A DNA stretch of 64,000 bases from Psychrosphaera sp. F3M07. GTDB lineage: Bacteria > Pseudomonadota > Gammaproteobacteria > Enterobacterales > Alteromonadaceae. The stretch is taken from the NCBI RefSeq assembly GCF_018860345.1, contig NZ_JAHKPJ010000021.1, positions 547,091-611,090 of the forward strand, read 5' to 3'. Shown here one piece after another: positions 25,890 to 35,752 of this stretch. A model generated the notes under the pieces. It ran no database searches. It saw only the letters and a list, made by a program, of their open reading frames with translations, and was not told the origin of the DNA. Every line of letters starts with the position of its first letter. The first letter of the stretch is position 1. The position numbers and the translations under genes were made by a program.

Positions 25890-25951
25890 AATTTTTGATA
25901 CAATAAAAATAACAGATAATGGTTTTAATAAAACTAACGGTGTGATCAATT

Positions 25952-26857
25952 ATGGATGTCTCTTTTGAACAGTTAAAAAGTATGGTGGTATTTGCTCAAG
26001 TGGTTGAGCAAGGCAGCTTGTCTGGTGCAGCAAAACACATAAACTTAAGTCGTGCCGTCGTCAGTTATCATATTAAAAAGTTAGAAACTCAGCTTGGTGT
26101 AACGTTATTAAACCGCTCTACTCGCACTATAGGCTTAACAGAAGCAGGTAGTGAGTATTATGAACGCTGCCGTATTATTGCCGAGCAAGCATTTGCAGCA
26201 AACCAGCAAATAGAAAACATCAAAAATGAACCTGAGGGGTTAATTAAAATAACCTGCCCAGTTAATGTGGGTTTACAAACGATTATACCCGCGTTAAATC
26301 AATTTAGAGGCTTATACCCCAAGATAGATTTAGACGTAATGTTAACCGACGAAGTTGTAAACATTATGCAGCAAGGGATTGATATTGCTATCCGTGGCGC
26401 ACCTCTAGCCGACAGTGGGTTACAAGCGGTTAAATTGTCGGTGTTACCTATGTGTTTATGTGGTTCGCCGGAGTATTTTAACCAGCGAGGGCGGCCAAAA
26501 AAACCATCTGATTTAACCCAACATGACTGGATCATATACAAACTCACCTCAGGTAATATTGAATTAAAAAAAGGTGCTCGTTCTTACAGTGTGGCAACTA
26601 AAGGCAGTATAAGTACTAATAATGCCGCTGCCAGAACCGCATTTATTGAAGGTGGACATGGTATAGGACGAGTGCCAATTTACGATGCATGGCCAAAAAT
26701 TAAAGCCGGTACGTTAGAACAAGTGATGAGTGATTACGAACTCAGTGATATCAATATTTTTGGTGTATTTTTACCCGGCGCGGCTAACACCAAAAAAGTA
26801 AGGTTGTTATTAGACTTTTTAAAAGACTATTTTGCTAAACAACAGGTGAAAGTATAA
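25952..26857 (+). CDS. LysR family transcriptional regulator
   Basis: A 301 aa LysR regulator: N-terminal winged helix (FAQVVEQGSLSGAAKHINLSRAVVSYHIKKLE) and the LysR substrate domain of the AaeR/DsdC-type group (GLIKITCPVNVGLQTIIPALNQF). It is divergent from the DJ-1-like/yqhD-like/curA-like operon and so is its likely activator or repressor. The effector is unknown; reactive aldehydes or electrophiles are a guess from context. Confidence 0.9.
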   Translation: MDVSFEQLKSMVVFAQVVEQGSLSGAAKHINLSRAVVSYHIKKLETQLGVTLLNRSTRTIGLTEAGSEYYERCRIIAEQAFAANQQIENIKNEPEGLIKITCPVNVGLQTIIPALNQFRGLYPKIDLDVMLTDEVVNIMQQGIDIAIRGAPLADSGLQAVKLSVLPMCLCGSPEYFNQRGRPKKPSDLTQHDWIIYKLTSGNIELKKGARSYSVATKGSISTNNAAARTAFIEGGHGIGRVPIYDAWPKIKAGTLEQVMSDYELSDINIFGVFLPGAANTKKVRLLLDFLKDYFAKQQVKV

Positions 26858-26927
26858 CCCTTAAAAATAGGTTGATCCGGATCTGAATTAACCTTGATTT
26901 TAAATTATGAATAGAATGTTAAACCTG

Positions 26928-26933
26928 TATAAT
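26928..26933 (+). promoter_or_regulatory. dusC promoter -10 element
   Basis: A consensus TATAAT with TG just upstream and a poor -35 (TTATGA at 26905). Transcription would start near 26940, about 60 bases before dusC. Confidence 0.5.
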
Positions 26934-26964
26934 CCGCGCCTAATTTTAAAGCTCCTCTAGCATC

Positions 26965-27002
26965 ATGGCACGAGGCAAAAACGAATGAGTACGTTTATAT
27001 GA
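26965..27002 (+). other. two overlapping micro-ORFs leading into dusC
   Basis: Micro-ORF 1 (26965-26988) encodes MARGKNE and its TGA overlaps the ATG of micro-ORF 2 (26985-27002, MSTFI). The TGA of micro-ORF 2 in turn overlaps the dusC ATG (26999). Both junctions are 4-base ATGA overlaps. No good ribosome site precedes dusC itself. Confidence 0.45.
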
Positions 27003-27946
27003 AAATTGTCCTTGCGCCAATGGAAGGAGTTATCGATCATTTAATGCGACATATGCTGACCACTATGGGTGGCATCGATTTATGCATGACAGAGTTTGTA
27101 CGAATTGTTGATCAAAAGTTGCCTGACCGTGTTTATTATCGCCTCTGCCCAGAACTATTAAACTCAGATGGCTGTAAAACCCCTTCTGGTGTGCCTGTAC
27201 GTATCCAATTACTTGGCCAAGATCCAAACTGGCTGGCAGAAAATGCCGTGGTAGCTACATCACTTGGTAGTCCTGGGATAGATTTAAACTTTGGTTGCCC
27301 AGCAAAGCTGGTTAATAAAAACAAAGGCGGCGCTATTTTATTAAAAGAGCCAGAGACTTTATTTAAAATACTTAAAGCAGTACGAGCTGCAGTACCTAGT
27401 CACCTCCCTGTTACGGCAAAAATGCGTTTGGGTTATGAGGATAAATCTCTAGCTATTGAAAATGCACAAGCTTTATCTGAAGGCGGTGCCAGTGAAATTG
27501 CTATTCATGCTCGTACTAAGTCAGACGGTTACAAACCACCTGCTTATTGGGATTGGATCAAACAAATTAAGCAGCACGTTGATACCCCGCTTATTGCCAA
27601 TGGTGAAATTTGGAATCCAGATGATGCGGCCAATTGCCAAGCTCAATCTCAATGTGAAAATATTATGTTAGGTCGTGGGGCTTTGGCGGTTCCAAACTTA
27701 GCGGCATGGATCAAAGGTTTGTCTAGCAAACTCACGTGGCAAGAGTTACTTACGTTAATATTGGAATACTCAAAATATGAAATTGAGGGTGACAAAGGTT
27801 TGTATTATTCAAACCGAGTTAAACAGTGGTTTGTCTATATAAAACAACAATACCCTGAAGCTGAGCCGTTTTTCCGTGAAATAAGAGTGATCAAAAAAGC
27901 CGCTGACATGTATGACGCTATTAATCGACAACGGCTGGCTTGTTAA
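26999..27946 (+). CDS. dusC: tRNA-dihydrouridine(16) synthase
   Basis: DusC reduces uridine 16 in the tRNA D loop using FMN and NADPH. The 315 aa protein opens with LAPMEGVIDHLMRHMLT and shows FCP-type catalytic block LNFGCPAKLVNKNKGGAILL (catalytic Cys), KMRLGYED and IHARTKSDGY, all matching the DusC rather than DusA/B subgroup. It lacks an evident Shine-Dalgarno and overlaps an upstream micro-ORF stop by 4 bases. It is convergent with the MBL-rhodanese gene, 14 bases apart. Confidence 0.93.
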   Translation: MKIVLAPMEGVIDHLMRHMLTTMGGIDLCMTEFVRIVDQKLPDRVYYRLCPELLNSDGCKTPSGVPVRIQLLGQDPNWLAENAVVATSLGSPGIDLNFGCPAKLVNKNKGGAILLKEPETLFKILKAVRAAVPSHLPVTAKMRLGYEDKSLAIENAQALSEGGASEIAIHARTKSDGYKPPAYWDWIKQIKQHVDTPLIANGEIWNPDDAANCQAQSQCENIMLGRGALAVPNLAAWIKGLSSKLTWQELLTLILEYSKYEIEGDKGLYYSNRVKQWFVYIKQQYPEAEPFFREIRVIKKAADMYDAINRQRLAC

Positions 27947-27960
27947 GGTAAATACAAGAG

Positions 27961-29007
27961 CTAAAAACTATAAGGTAAACTTTGATCCTGCCACGCCAAC
28001 ATACCACCTTTAATATTGGCGACATCTGTAAGCCCTGATTTCTTTAATATATCAACCGCTAGTGCTGAACGTCTACCAGAGCGACAGAAGGTCACTATTG
28101 GTTTATCAGTGGGAATAGTAGATAACTTTGTACTCACCTCTCCTAAAGGAATAGTAATCGCACCATTAATTTTAGTTTGAGCTACTTCTTCATTTTCACG
28201 AACATCAAGTATGGTAACTTTATCTAAATTAGTGGCCACCCAATAAGGTGATACTTGATATATACCACCATAACTTAATTCCATAGGGGCCCACGTTGGT
28301 TCTTGTGGCAATTTGTCTGGCTTACCACTGACTAAATTACCAGGTAAGGCAATATCAATATATTTAGGGTGCGGTAATGTCATGTTATCCATATAACCAA
28401 TAAAGTCTTGTTTACTGGCGTTACCACCTAACCTTGCATTAAACAATTTTTCTTCGGCAACTGAAGTTGAACATCGACCGGAGTAATCGTGCCCAGGGTA
28501 CAGTGAAAAGTCATTGGTTAAAGAAAATATTTGTTGATGGATAGAATCGAATAATTGACTGGCACTGCCTTGTTGGAAATCGCAACGTCCACAACCACGA
28601 ATTAACAAAGCATCACCGGTAAACGCCATTTTTTGTGCATGGCAAACGTAAGTTAAACAACCGTCCGTATGACCAGGCGTTGCTCTAACTTGTAGCTCAT
28701 ATTGACCAAATTTAATAATGTCGCCATGTTCCAAAGCCACATCTGTGTATTCAGCGTTAATAACTTTAGCACTGGCTATCAAACTATTTATTTTATGTTT
28801 TAACAACCAACTTCCGGTTACATGATCGGCATGGCAATGAGTATCTAGTGAGTGAGTTAAGTTAAGACCTAGCTCTGTTATTAATGCAATGTCGCGATTG
28901 GACTGCTCAAACACAGGATCGATTATCACCGCATCTTTGCTAACTTCATCCGCCAATAAATAAGTAAACGTTGAAGACTTTGCATCAAATAATTGTCTAA
29001 AGATCAT
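27961..29007 (-). CDS. metallo-beta-lactamase fold hydrolase fused to rhodanese (persulfide dioxygenase-like)
   Basis: The 348 aa protein has an N-terminal ETHE1/Blh-like MBL domain (THCHADH, PGHTDGCL, TGDALLIRGCGRCDFQ, YPGHDYSGR) and a C-terminal rhodanese domain (about 240-345) with active cysteine in TFCRSGRRSA. ETHE1-type enzymes oxidise glutathione persulfide to sulfite. A fused rhodanese can pass on sulfane sulfur, so a role in sulfide/persulfide detoxification is expected. It is a single gene, convergent with dusC. Confidence 0.9.
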   Translation of the reverse strand: MIFRQLFDAKSSTFTYLLADEVSKDAVIIDPVFEQSNRDIALITELGLNLTHSLDTHCHADHVTGSWLLKHKINSLIASAKVINAEYTDVALEHGDIIKFGQYELQVRATPGHTDGCLTYVCHAQKMAFTGDALLIRGCGRCDFQQGSASQLFDSIHQQIFSLTNDFSLYPGHDYSGRCSTSVAEEKLFNARLGGNASKQDFIGYMDNMTLPHPKYIDIALPGNLVSGKPDKLPQEPTWAPMELSYGGIYQVSPYWVATNLDKVTILDVRENEEVAQTKINGAITIPLGEVSTKLSTIPTDKPIVTFCRSGRRSALAVDILKKSGLTDVANIKGGMLAWQDQSLPYSF

Positions 29008-29077
29008 ATTTTCACCAAAACGGTTAGTAAGTTATTGTTATTATAAACATCTTAGTTTAGTTTTTACTAATATAAAA

Positions 29078-29103
29078 AAGGCCAAGTAATAAACTTGGCC
29101 TTT
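29078..29103 (-). terminator. terminator of the RND pump operon
   Basis: AAGGCCAAGT and ACTTGGCCTT form a perfect stem followed by a T6 run on the minus strand, about 30 bases after the pump stop. Confidence 0.87.
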
Positions 29104-29135
29104 AATTTACATTTACGCGTTAATAATTACATCTG

Positions 29136-32100
29136 TTAATTATGTGTTGTGGTTTTCACATTAATGTCTTTTTCTTTGATTAACAAAGAATACATAACCG
29201 GCACGACAATTAACGTTAATACAGTGGCAAAACTTAATCCAAACATAATGACCACTGCCATACTCTTAAAAAAGTCATCGGTTAATAAAGGCAACATACC
29301 AAGCACTGTGGTTATTGCTGCCATAGACACAGGCCTTACACGACTCACAGAAGCATGAACGATGGCATCATACAGTTCTCTGCCCTCTTCTTTTTCAAGG
29401 GTGATCTGTTCAACCAAAACGATACCATTTTTTATTAACATACCTGACAAACTCAATAACCCTAACAAACTCATAAAACCAAATGGTATTCCGGTTGTTA
29501 AAAATCCAATTGTTACACCAATGATGGCCAACGGTACGGTGGTCCATATTACAGTTGCAATTTTAAAGGAATTAAATAATAAAATAGTAATAATAAACAT
29601 CATGCCATAACCTAAAGGTAACGACCCAAAGATAGGTTTTTGTGCTTTTGCACTTGCCTCAAACTCGCCGCCCCAACTGATATTGTATCCAGCGGGTAGT
29701 TCAATTTTTTCAATTTGAGGTTTAACACGAGCGAATAATTGCGCTGCGGTTTCGTTTGACAAAATATCATGATCTGCCATTACTGTGATGGTGCGTTTTC
29801 TGTCACGACGCATGATCACAGGGTTTTCAAATTCCAGTTTAAACTCAGTAACAACTTGAGTGATCGGGATATATTGTTTTAACACCGGACTGTAAATTTG
29901 CATGTCTTCTAAGGTATTAATGGTTTGTCTTTCGTTGTCTGGCAATCGAATTAAGATAGGCAAACGTTCTGTACCATCGCGATATACGCCTACCGCTTTA
30001 CCTCGGTAATTGGTTAATAGAAGATTATCGACATCTGACTTAGATATACCCACTTCTCTCCCTACTTTAGCATTAAATATAGGACGAATAACTTTTGTCA
30101 TATTTTTCCAATCATCGGTGATATTCATCGCGCCTTTGTCTGCACTTAAAATACGTTTGGTTTTATCCGACAATTGTCTTAATACCACAGGATCAGAGCC
30201 TGAGATTCTGGCTTCTATTTTGGCACCAGATGCAGGTCCAATATTGACTCGGGTAATTTTACTTTCAACACTAGGATAATTATTTTTTAGATGTTCCCTT
30301 AAGTCGACAATAACAGGGGTTATGTTTTCTTTATCTTCAACTCGAATGATCAGTTGACCGTAATTACTGTAATTCATTTCCATTTTATAGGTCAGCATAA
30401 AACGAGTTGCACCACGGCCAATCGTCGACGAGACAAATTGCACTTTATTTAGTTGGCTTGCGTATCGCTCTAACTCAGCCCCCGTTTCTGACGTTGCTCG
30501 TATATCAGAGCCAGACGGCAATCTATATTCCAAATAAAACATAGGTAAATTTGATGATGGGAAAAAGGCTTGTTTTACAAACTTAAACCCATAACCCGCA
30601 CTGATGAATAACACAAACATAAGCAACATAGTCGTTTTTGGTATTTTTAAGGTGAACTCCAATATTCGTTTATAAGCTAGGTAGATCCCTGCCTTATATG
30701 GGTCTTCGTTACTTTGTTCCTGTTCATCTTTAGCTTGTGCTTTAGCCGATAAATTGCCTTTCGCATCTACAAACAATAAGTTTGCAAAAAATGGCGTAAT
30801 GGTAATTGCCGTTACCCAGCTTAATAACAAAGATATTAATAAGACATAAAATAAAGATGATGCAAATTCACCCGTTGCATCTGGTGATAACCCAATCGGT
30901 GCAAATGCGATAATGGCGATAAACGTAGCCGCTAAAAGTGGCCACTTAGTTTGTTTTACAATTAACGAGGCCGCTTCAACTTTTGATAAACGTTTTTGCA
31001 TGCCGATTAAAATACCTTCAACCACCACGATGGCATTGTCAACCAGCATCCCCAGTGCAATTATCAAAGCGCCTAGAGAAACACGATGTAACTGCCAACC
31101 ATACATATTCATAAAGATGAAGGTACCCATAACCGTAATTAATAAGATACCACCGATTAATAAACCGGTTTTAAAGCCCATAAACAATAATAAAATGATG
31201 ATAACGATGACCACTGCCAACACTAAACTGTCGATAAAGCCTTTAACCGAAACGGCAACTTCTTGTGGTTGGTTATAAACCGTACTTAACTCCATACCAT
31301 ATGGACGGTATTGTTCTAATTCGGCAAGTTTTGTTTCTATGGTTTTTCCTACGTCGACAACGTTTGCTCCTGAGGCGAATGATAAACCAACATATATAGC
31401 TTGTTGACCGTTATGCCTAACAATATGTGATGGTACCTCAACAAAGTCCCGGTAGACTTTGGCTATATCAGATAACTTAATGCGTTTGTTTTGACCTGAT
31501 GGACTGACAATTAAGTCACCTAACTCTTGCACCGAGGTGAATTCACCGGTTGGGTGGAAACGTATATTTTCGTTACCAACTCTGACAGAACCAGCGTTAG
31601 ACACTACATTTTGTTGGGCTAAAACTTGATAAAGATAATCAGTAGATAACCCTAACGAGATCATTTTGTTATTTGAGATCTCAATAATGACTTGCTCTTG
31701 TTGTTTCCCTTCAACCGTTACTTTACCAATGCCATCTAACAGCACTAACTCACGGCGAATAAAATCAACATAATCGTTGATCTCATCATAGGCAAAACCT
31801 TTACCTGTAACAGCAAACAACACACCAAACACATCTCCAAAGTCATCTTTGATGATAGGGGTAGAAGTACCTGCAGGTAAATTAGGGCTAAAGTCATTAA
31901 CTTTACGTCTAAGTTCATCCCAAATTTGGCGTAACTCTTGTTTACGATAGGTCGATTTCATTTCAACAATGATCTGGGAGATACCGTTTGACGTGATGGA
32001 CTTAATATTGTCGACGTAAGCCAACTTTTGGATTTCATTTTCTAATGGATAAGTAACTTCTTCTTCTACTTGTTCTGGTGATGCGCCAGGGTATTGGGTA

Positions 32101-32255
32101 ATAATTATGGCTTGTTTTAATACAAACTCCGGGTCTTCTAACTGACCTAAATTGGTATATGAAATTGCCCCACCAACTAAAAGTAAAACGGATAACAACC
32201 AAGATGTGGTTTTCTGGCGAATAAAGTATTTTGCGATGTCCATACCTTTAGCCAT
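29136..32255 (-). CDS. RND efflux pump inner-membrane permease (AcrB family)
   Basis: The 1039 aa proton-driven transporter has the RND layout: N-terminal membrane helix (about 14-33), first periplasmic loop, helices 2-6, second loop and helices 8-12. The proton-relay helix reads GMLVDNAIVVVEG, with Asp-Asn where AcrB has Asp-Asp, as in the TriC/MexK branch. It starts 1 base after the adaptor gene's stop. It should export hydrophobic compounds from the periplasm through a TolC-like channel; no outer-membrane gene is present here. Substrates unknown. Confidence 0.92.
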   Translation of the reverse strand: MAKGMDIAKYFIRQKTTSWLLSVLLLVGGAISYTNLGQLEDPEFVLKQAIIITQYPGASPEQVEEEVTYPLENEIQKLAYVDNIKSITSNGISQIIVEMKSTYRKQELRQIWDELRRKVNDFSPNLPAGTSTPIIKDDFGDVFGVLFAVTGKGFAYDEINDYVDFIRRELVLLDGIGKVTVEGKQQEQVIIEISNNKMISLGLSTDYLYQVLAQQNVVSNAGSVRVGNENIRFHPTGEFTSVQELGDLIVSPSGQNKRIKLSDIAKVYRDFVEVPSHIVRHNGQQAIYVGLSFASGANVVDVGKTIETKLAELEQYRPYGMELSTVYNQPQEVAVSVKGFIDSLVLAVVIVIIILLLFMGFKTGLLIGGILLITVMGTFIFMNMYGWQLHRVSLGALIIALGMLVDNAIVVVEGILIGMQKRLSKVEAASLIVKQTKWPLLAATFIAIIAFAPIGLSPDATGEFASSLFYVLLISLLLSWVTAITITPFFANLLFVDAKGNLSAKAQAKDEQEQSNEDPYKAGIYLAYKRILEFTLKIPKTTMLLMFVLFISAGYGFKFVKQAFFPSSNLPMFYLEYRLPSGSDIRATSETGAELERYASQLNKVQFVSSTIGRGATRFMLTYKMEMNYSNYGQLIIRVEDKENITPVIVDLREHLKNNYPSVESKITRVNIGPASGAKIEARISGSDPVVLRQLSDKTKRILSADKGAMNITDDWKNMTKVIRPIFNAKVGREVGISKSDVDNLLLTNYRGKAVGVYRDGTERLPILIRLPDNERQTINTLEDMQIYSPVLKQYIPITQVVTEFKLEFENPVIMRRDRKRTITVMADHDILSNETAAQLFARVKPQIEKIELPAGYNISWGGEFEASAKAQKPIFGSLPLGYGMMFIITILLFNSFKIATVIWTTVPLAIIGVTIGFLTTGIPFGFMSLLGLLSLSGMLIKNGIVLVEQITLEKEEGRELYDAIVHASVSRVRPVSMAAITTVLGMLPLLTDDFFKSMAVVIMFGLSFATVLTLIVVPVMYSLLIKEKDINVKTTTHN

Positions 32256-32256
32256 A

Positions 32257-33375
32257 TTACAGCCCTCTCTCTCTTGACCACGGTTTCACTTGTTGGCCAT
32301 TTGAGATTAAGTGACTGCCTGTGGCAACGACTAAATCACCAATATTTAACTCATCCACAACGGTAGGTTTAATCGTCGCGCTATCGTTGTTAATTTTTAT
32401 TACTTCTACTTCGGTTAATACTGTTTTGTTAGCTGCATTTAACTTATAAATAAACGTTTTGTTTTGGCCTGCAAATTCGTTTGGTAAAAAAATCGACTCC
32501 ACTGGTACTGAAAAGTACGCATTTTTAACTTCTAATACTTGATCCATTTCAACTATAAGATCACCCGTCATTCCAGCTAAAACATTAATGTCTTCTGGGC
32601 TGTCCATAGCAAATACAACTTTATATGACTTTGTTGCAGGGTTTGGTGTGATGTCATGTTCTTTTAATTTCACTTTAAATTTACGATCCGGGTTCACATC
32701 TAAAATGAAAGTGGGTTGGTATTCATTGCTTTCAGCACTTTTTGGTAATTTAGCCATTACGTTTTCAGACACTTGAATTGCAATGTCTACTTGTTTACGG
32801 CCTTGAAGTTCCATAATTGGCTGTTTTGCTTGTACAAATTCATATTGCTCTATGTTTAATTGAGCGACAATACCGTCAAATGGTGCAACCACAGATGTAT
32901 ATTTAAGGTTGGTTTGAGCAACATTTAGTTGGGCTTCTGCAATATCGAGTTGGGCTTTGGCTTCATCAAAGGCAGAACTTGATATCAACTGCTCTTTAAA
33001 TAGTTTTTTAGAACGAGAGAATTGGCTCTTAGACAATTCATATTTAGCCTGCGCTTGTTTTAGTTGTAACGAAAAATCTCTATCATCGAGCGTTGCAAGC
33101 AACTGCCCTTTTATAACGTGCTCACCAGCAACGACTAATAATTTCTCAATTTCGCCATTTACTCTAAAAGTAAGATGCGCAATTTGCGTTGGCTCAACGG
33201 TTGCCGGAAAGGTTTTGATATTATTGCCATTTGTTGATACCACTTCCGCAACTTTAACGGGACGGATCAACTCTTTAACGGGTTCTAGGTTTGTTGATGA
33301 CTCAGAACAGGCAAACAACAAACTCACACTTGCCAGTGTTAAGGTGTTAACAATAATATTTTTAAATACAGACAT
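32257..33375 (-). CDS. RND efflux periplasmic adaptor lipoprotein
   Basis: A membrane-fusion protein of about 372 aa. It has a lipoprotein signal (SVSLLFAC-S), the lipoyl half-motifs (FPATVEPTQIAHLTFRVNGEI, VVAPFDGIVAQLNIEQYEFV), a coiled-coil hairpin between them (about 95-155) and beta-barrel and proximal domains ending VVATGSHLISNGQQV. The frame is open 10 codons upstream, but the ATG at 33375 gives the normal lipoprotein N-terminus. It works with the adjacent AcrB-type permease and is divergent from a LysR regulator. Confidence 0.92.
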   Translation of the reverse strand: MSVFKNIIVNTLTLASVSLLFACSESSTNLEPVKELIRPVKVAEVVSTNGNNIKTFPATVEPTQIAHLTFRVNGEIEKLLVVAGEHVIKGQLLATLDDRDFSLQLKQAQAKYELSKSQFSRSKKLFKEQLISSSAFDEAKAQLDIAEAQLNVAQTNLKYTSVVAPFDGIVAQLNIEQYEFVQAKQPIMELQGRKQVDIAIQVSENVMAKLPKSAESNEYQPTFILDVNPDRKFKVKLKEHDITPNPATKSYKVVFAMDSPEDINVLAGMTGDLIVEMDQVLEVKNAYFSVPVESIFLPNEFAGQNKTFIYKLNAANKTVLTEVEVIKINNDSATIKPTVVDELNIGDLVVATGSHLISNGQQVKPWSRERGL

Positions 33376-33501
33376 AATATTTTTCCATCGCAATTTAGTG
33401 TGCACATACTAGTTAAGTTATGCTTTCATTAATACTTATATTAAATTAACATCTACATAAAATTTACTTATATAGATTGTATTTACTAATTAAGATTAAA
33501 C

Positions 33502-34383
33502 ATGAATTTTGAACAACTTAGAACCCTACAAGCTGTTGTTACCTCAGGATCGATCAATGAAGCAGCAACCTTATTATATAAAACCCAACCTGCGGTAAGC
33601 ATGGCCATAAAAAGATTGGAATCTGATGTGGGTTTTAATATTTTTGACCGCAGCGGTTATCGACTCGAATTAACAGCAAAAGGCAAAATTTATTATCAAA
33701 AGAGTAAACAGATATTAGCTCAAGTCAGCCAACTTAACAGTTTAAGTGAAAGCTATACTCGCGGTGAAGAACATGAAGTAAAAATAGCGTTTGAAAGTAC
33801 CGCTAATATTAATGAAATTATAAAAAAAATAGTTCCTATTCAACGCAAGTTTCCAAACACCGAATTGCATCTACAAGGTGCACAGATGTTAAATGCTTTA
33901 AAATTACTTGCCGAACAACAAGTTGAATTAGCCATCACGCCTTGGAATATCACTTTTGAGAGTGCTGGTGATTTTGAATCTAAAAGCTTAGGCCCATTAA
34001 ATTTTCAATTATGTATTCACAAAAATTTATTAAAGCCTTTTAATATTTCAAAACCAGAACAGATCACAGCAAAAATTTTAAGACAAATACCGCAACTAAC
34101 CCCTATCAAATTAGCTTTTGATATGGATAAAACTAGCCTAGCTAAACAATTAAGCAATAGTATTGTGAAAATTGACGATGTGTCATGTTTCATTGCCTCG
34201 TTAAATGGACAACTAGGCTGGGGACCAATTACGGATTTTTCGTGGACAAGTGAAATGGAAGAAAATTTAATACGTTTTAAATTACCTGAAATGAACTCAG
34301 AAATTAATGCTGAAATACGCATTGTTAAAAATAGAACTAAAATTTTAGGCCCTACAGCCCAAGCAATTTGGGATGTAATGTAA
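33502..34383 (+). CDS. LysR family transcriptional regulator
   Basis: The 293 aa regulator has the LysR helix-turn-helix (LQAVVTSGSINEAATLLYKTQPAVSMAIKRLE) and a C-terminal effector domain. It is divergent from the RND adaptor gene with about 126 bases between start codons, so it probably controls the pump. The gap has two ACTTATAT copies but no clear dyad. Effector unknown. Confidence 0.88.
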   Translation: MNFEQLRTLQAVVTSGSINEAATLLYKTQPAVSMAIKRLESDVGFNIFDRSGYRLELTAKGKIYYQKSKQILAQVSQLNSLSESYTRGEEHEVKIAFESTANINEIIKKIVPIQRKFPNTELHLQGAQMLNALKLLAEQQVELAITPWNITFESAGDFESKSLGPLNFQLCIHKNLLKPFNISKPEQITAKILRQIPQLTPIKLAFDMDKTSLAKQLSNSIVKIDDVSCFIASLNGQLGWGPITDFSWTSEMEENLIRFKLPEMNSEINAEIRIVKNRTKILGPTAQAIWDVM

Positions 34384-34401
34384 TTTATAACATGGGTATT
34401 T

Positions 34402-34437
34402 AAACAAAGAGTGAAACACAGTGATCACTCTTTGTTT
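34402..34437. terminator. bidirectional terminator between lysR and prpF
   Basis: AAACAAAGAGTGA (34402-34414) pairs perfectly with TCACTCTTTGTTT (34425-34437). It lies between the convergent regulator and prpF and serves both. Confidence 0.8.
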
Positions 34438-34453
34438 GCATTTAGTTTAACGA

Positions 34454-35647
34454 TTAAAACGAATCGCTTGGGATCCTTACCCAACCTTCCATCAATACTC
34501 GAGCGCTGCGGCTCATTGATACTTTATTTACAGTCCATTCCCCATTAACTTGTTCTGTCTGAGCACCAACCTTTAATGTGCCTGACGGGTGTCCAAAAGT
34601 AACTGAGGTATTTGCCCCTGAGGCGATAACTTGAGATACCAAAGTACCAGGGATAGCGGCAGCAGTACCTATTGCTACGGCTGCAGTCCCCATCATGGCG
34701 TGATGTAATTTCCCCATAGATAAGGCTCTTACATTTAACTCAATATCTGTGCTTTCTATACTTTTGCCGCTTGAAGCAACATAAGCTTTGTTGCCAGTAA
34801 CAAAAGCCAATTTTGGCGTGTGCTGTCTTGCAACCGCTTGTTCAGCATTGTCGATTAAGCCCATTTTTATTGCACCATAAGCTCGTATGGTTTCAAAACG
34901 TTCTAATGCTTTTTCATCACGATTAATCGCATCTTGTAATTCAGTGCCGGTATAACCTAAATCTTGAGCATTTAAAAATATCGTTGGTATGCCTGCATTA
35001 ATCATTGTCACTGAAAAACTTGCTGCAGCAAACTCACCAACAGCAGGTACGTTCAAAACATCAGTGATATTCCCTGTCGGAAACATTGCTTCTGATGCAT
35101 CAACAGGCGAGACAAAATCAACTTGCACTTCAGCAGCAGGAAAAGTCACACCATCTAATTCAAATTCACCGGTTTCTTGTACTTCACCGTTAGTAATTGG
35201 AACATGTGCAATAATGGTTTTTTTTATATTTTGTTGCCAAATTCTTACTACGGCATGACCGTTATGGGGAATTCTGTCGGCAGCAACTAAACCGTTTGAT
35301 ATCGCAAACGATCCAACGGCCGCCGTTAAATTTCCACAATTACCGCTCCAATCGACAAACGCTTTATCAATGGCGACTTGTCCAAATAAATAGTCAACAT
35401 CGTGATCAGCTTGGCTACTTTTAGATAAAATGACGGTTTTGCTGGTACTCGACGTTGCGCCTCCCATTCCATCGGTTTGTTTACCATATGGATCTGGACT
35501 GCCAATTACACGAAGTAACATGTTATCTCTAGCTTCACCTGCAACCTGACACCTTTCTGGTAAGTCGGTTAAACTAAAAAACACCCCTTTACTGGTGCCG
35601 CCACGCATATAAGTGGCAGGGATTTTTATTTGAGGTAACTGACTCAT
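34454..35647 (-). CDS. prpF: 2-methylaconitate cis-trans isomerase
   Basis: PrpF (397 aa) isomerises 2-methylaconitate so that AcnD and aconitase can complete propionate breakdown. It has the N-terminal PATYMRGGTSKGVFF signature, SGNCGNLTAAVGSFA and a C-terminal SRSARVLMEGWVRIP. It is the last gene of the operon and follows acnD after a gap of 105 bases containing a 13-bp hairpin. Confidence 0.95.
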   Translation of the reverse strand: MSQLPQIKIPATYMRGGTSKGVFFSLTDLPERCQVAGEARDNMLLRVIGSPDPYGKQTDGMGGATSSTSKTVILSKSSQADHDVDYLFGQVAIDKAFVDWSGNCGNLTAAVGSFAISNGLVAADRIPHNGHAVVRIWQQNIKKTIIAHVPITNGEVQETGEFELDGVTFPAAEVQVDFVSPVDASEAMFPTGNITDVLNVPAVGEFAAASFSVTMINAGIPTIFLNAQDLGYTGTELQDAINRDEKALERFETIRAYGAIKMGLIDNAEQAVARQHTPKLAFVTGNKAYVASSGKSIESTDIELNVRALSMGKLHHAMMGTAAVAIGTAAAIPGTLVSQVIASGANTSVTFGHPSGTLKVGAQTEQVNGEWTVNKVSMSRSARVLMEGWVRIPSDSF

Positions 35648-35684
35648 AATTAAGCTCTACTTTGACTAATAGTTAAATACGAAA

Positions 35685-35713
35685 AGCAGCAAGTTAACAT
35701 TTAACTTGCTGCT
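35685..35713 (-). repeat. hairpin between acnD and prpF
   Basis: AGCAGCAAGTTAA (35685-35697) and TTAACTTGCTGCT (35701-35713) pair perfectly around CAT. On the minus strand it is followed by TTTTCG, a weak T-tract, so partial termination or mRNA processing before prpF is plausible. Confidence 0.55.
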
Positions 35714-35752
35714 GTTAACAGCTATGTATTTATAGCTGCCTTCACTGCACTT

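Noticed and set aside
29136-32255. Loss of function in the RND pump because the proton-relay pair is Asp-Asn
   Set aside because: The same pair occurs in functional branches of the family, so it is normal variation.
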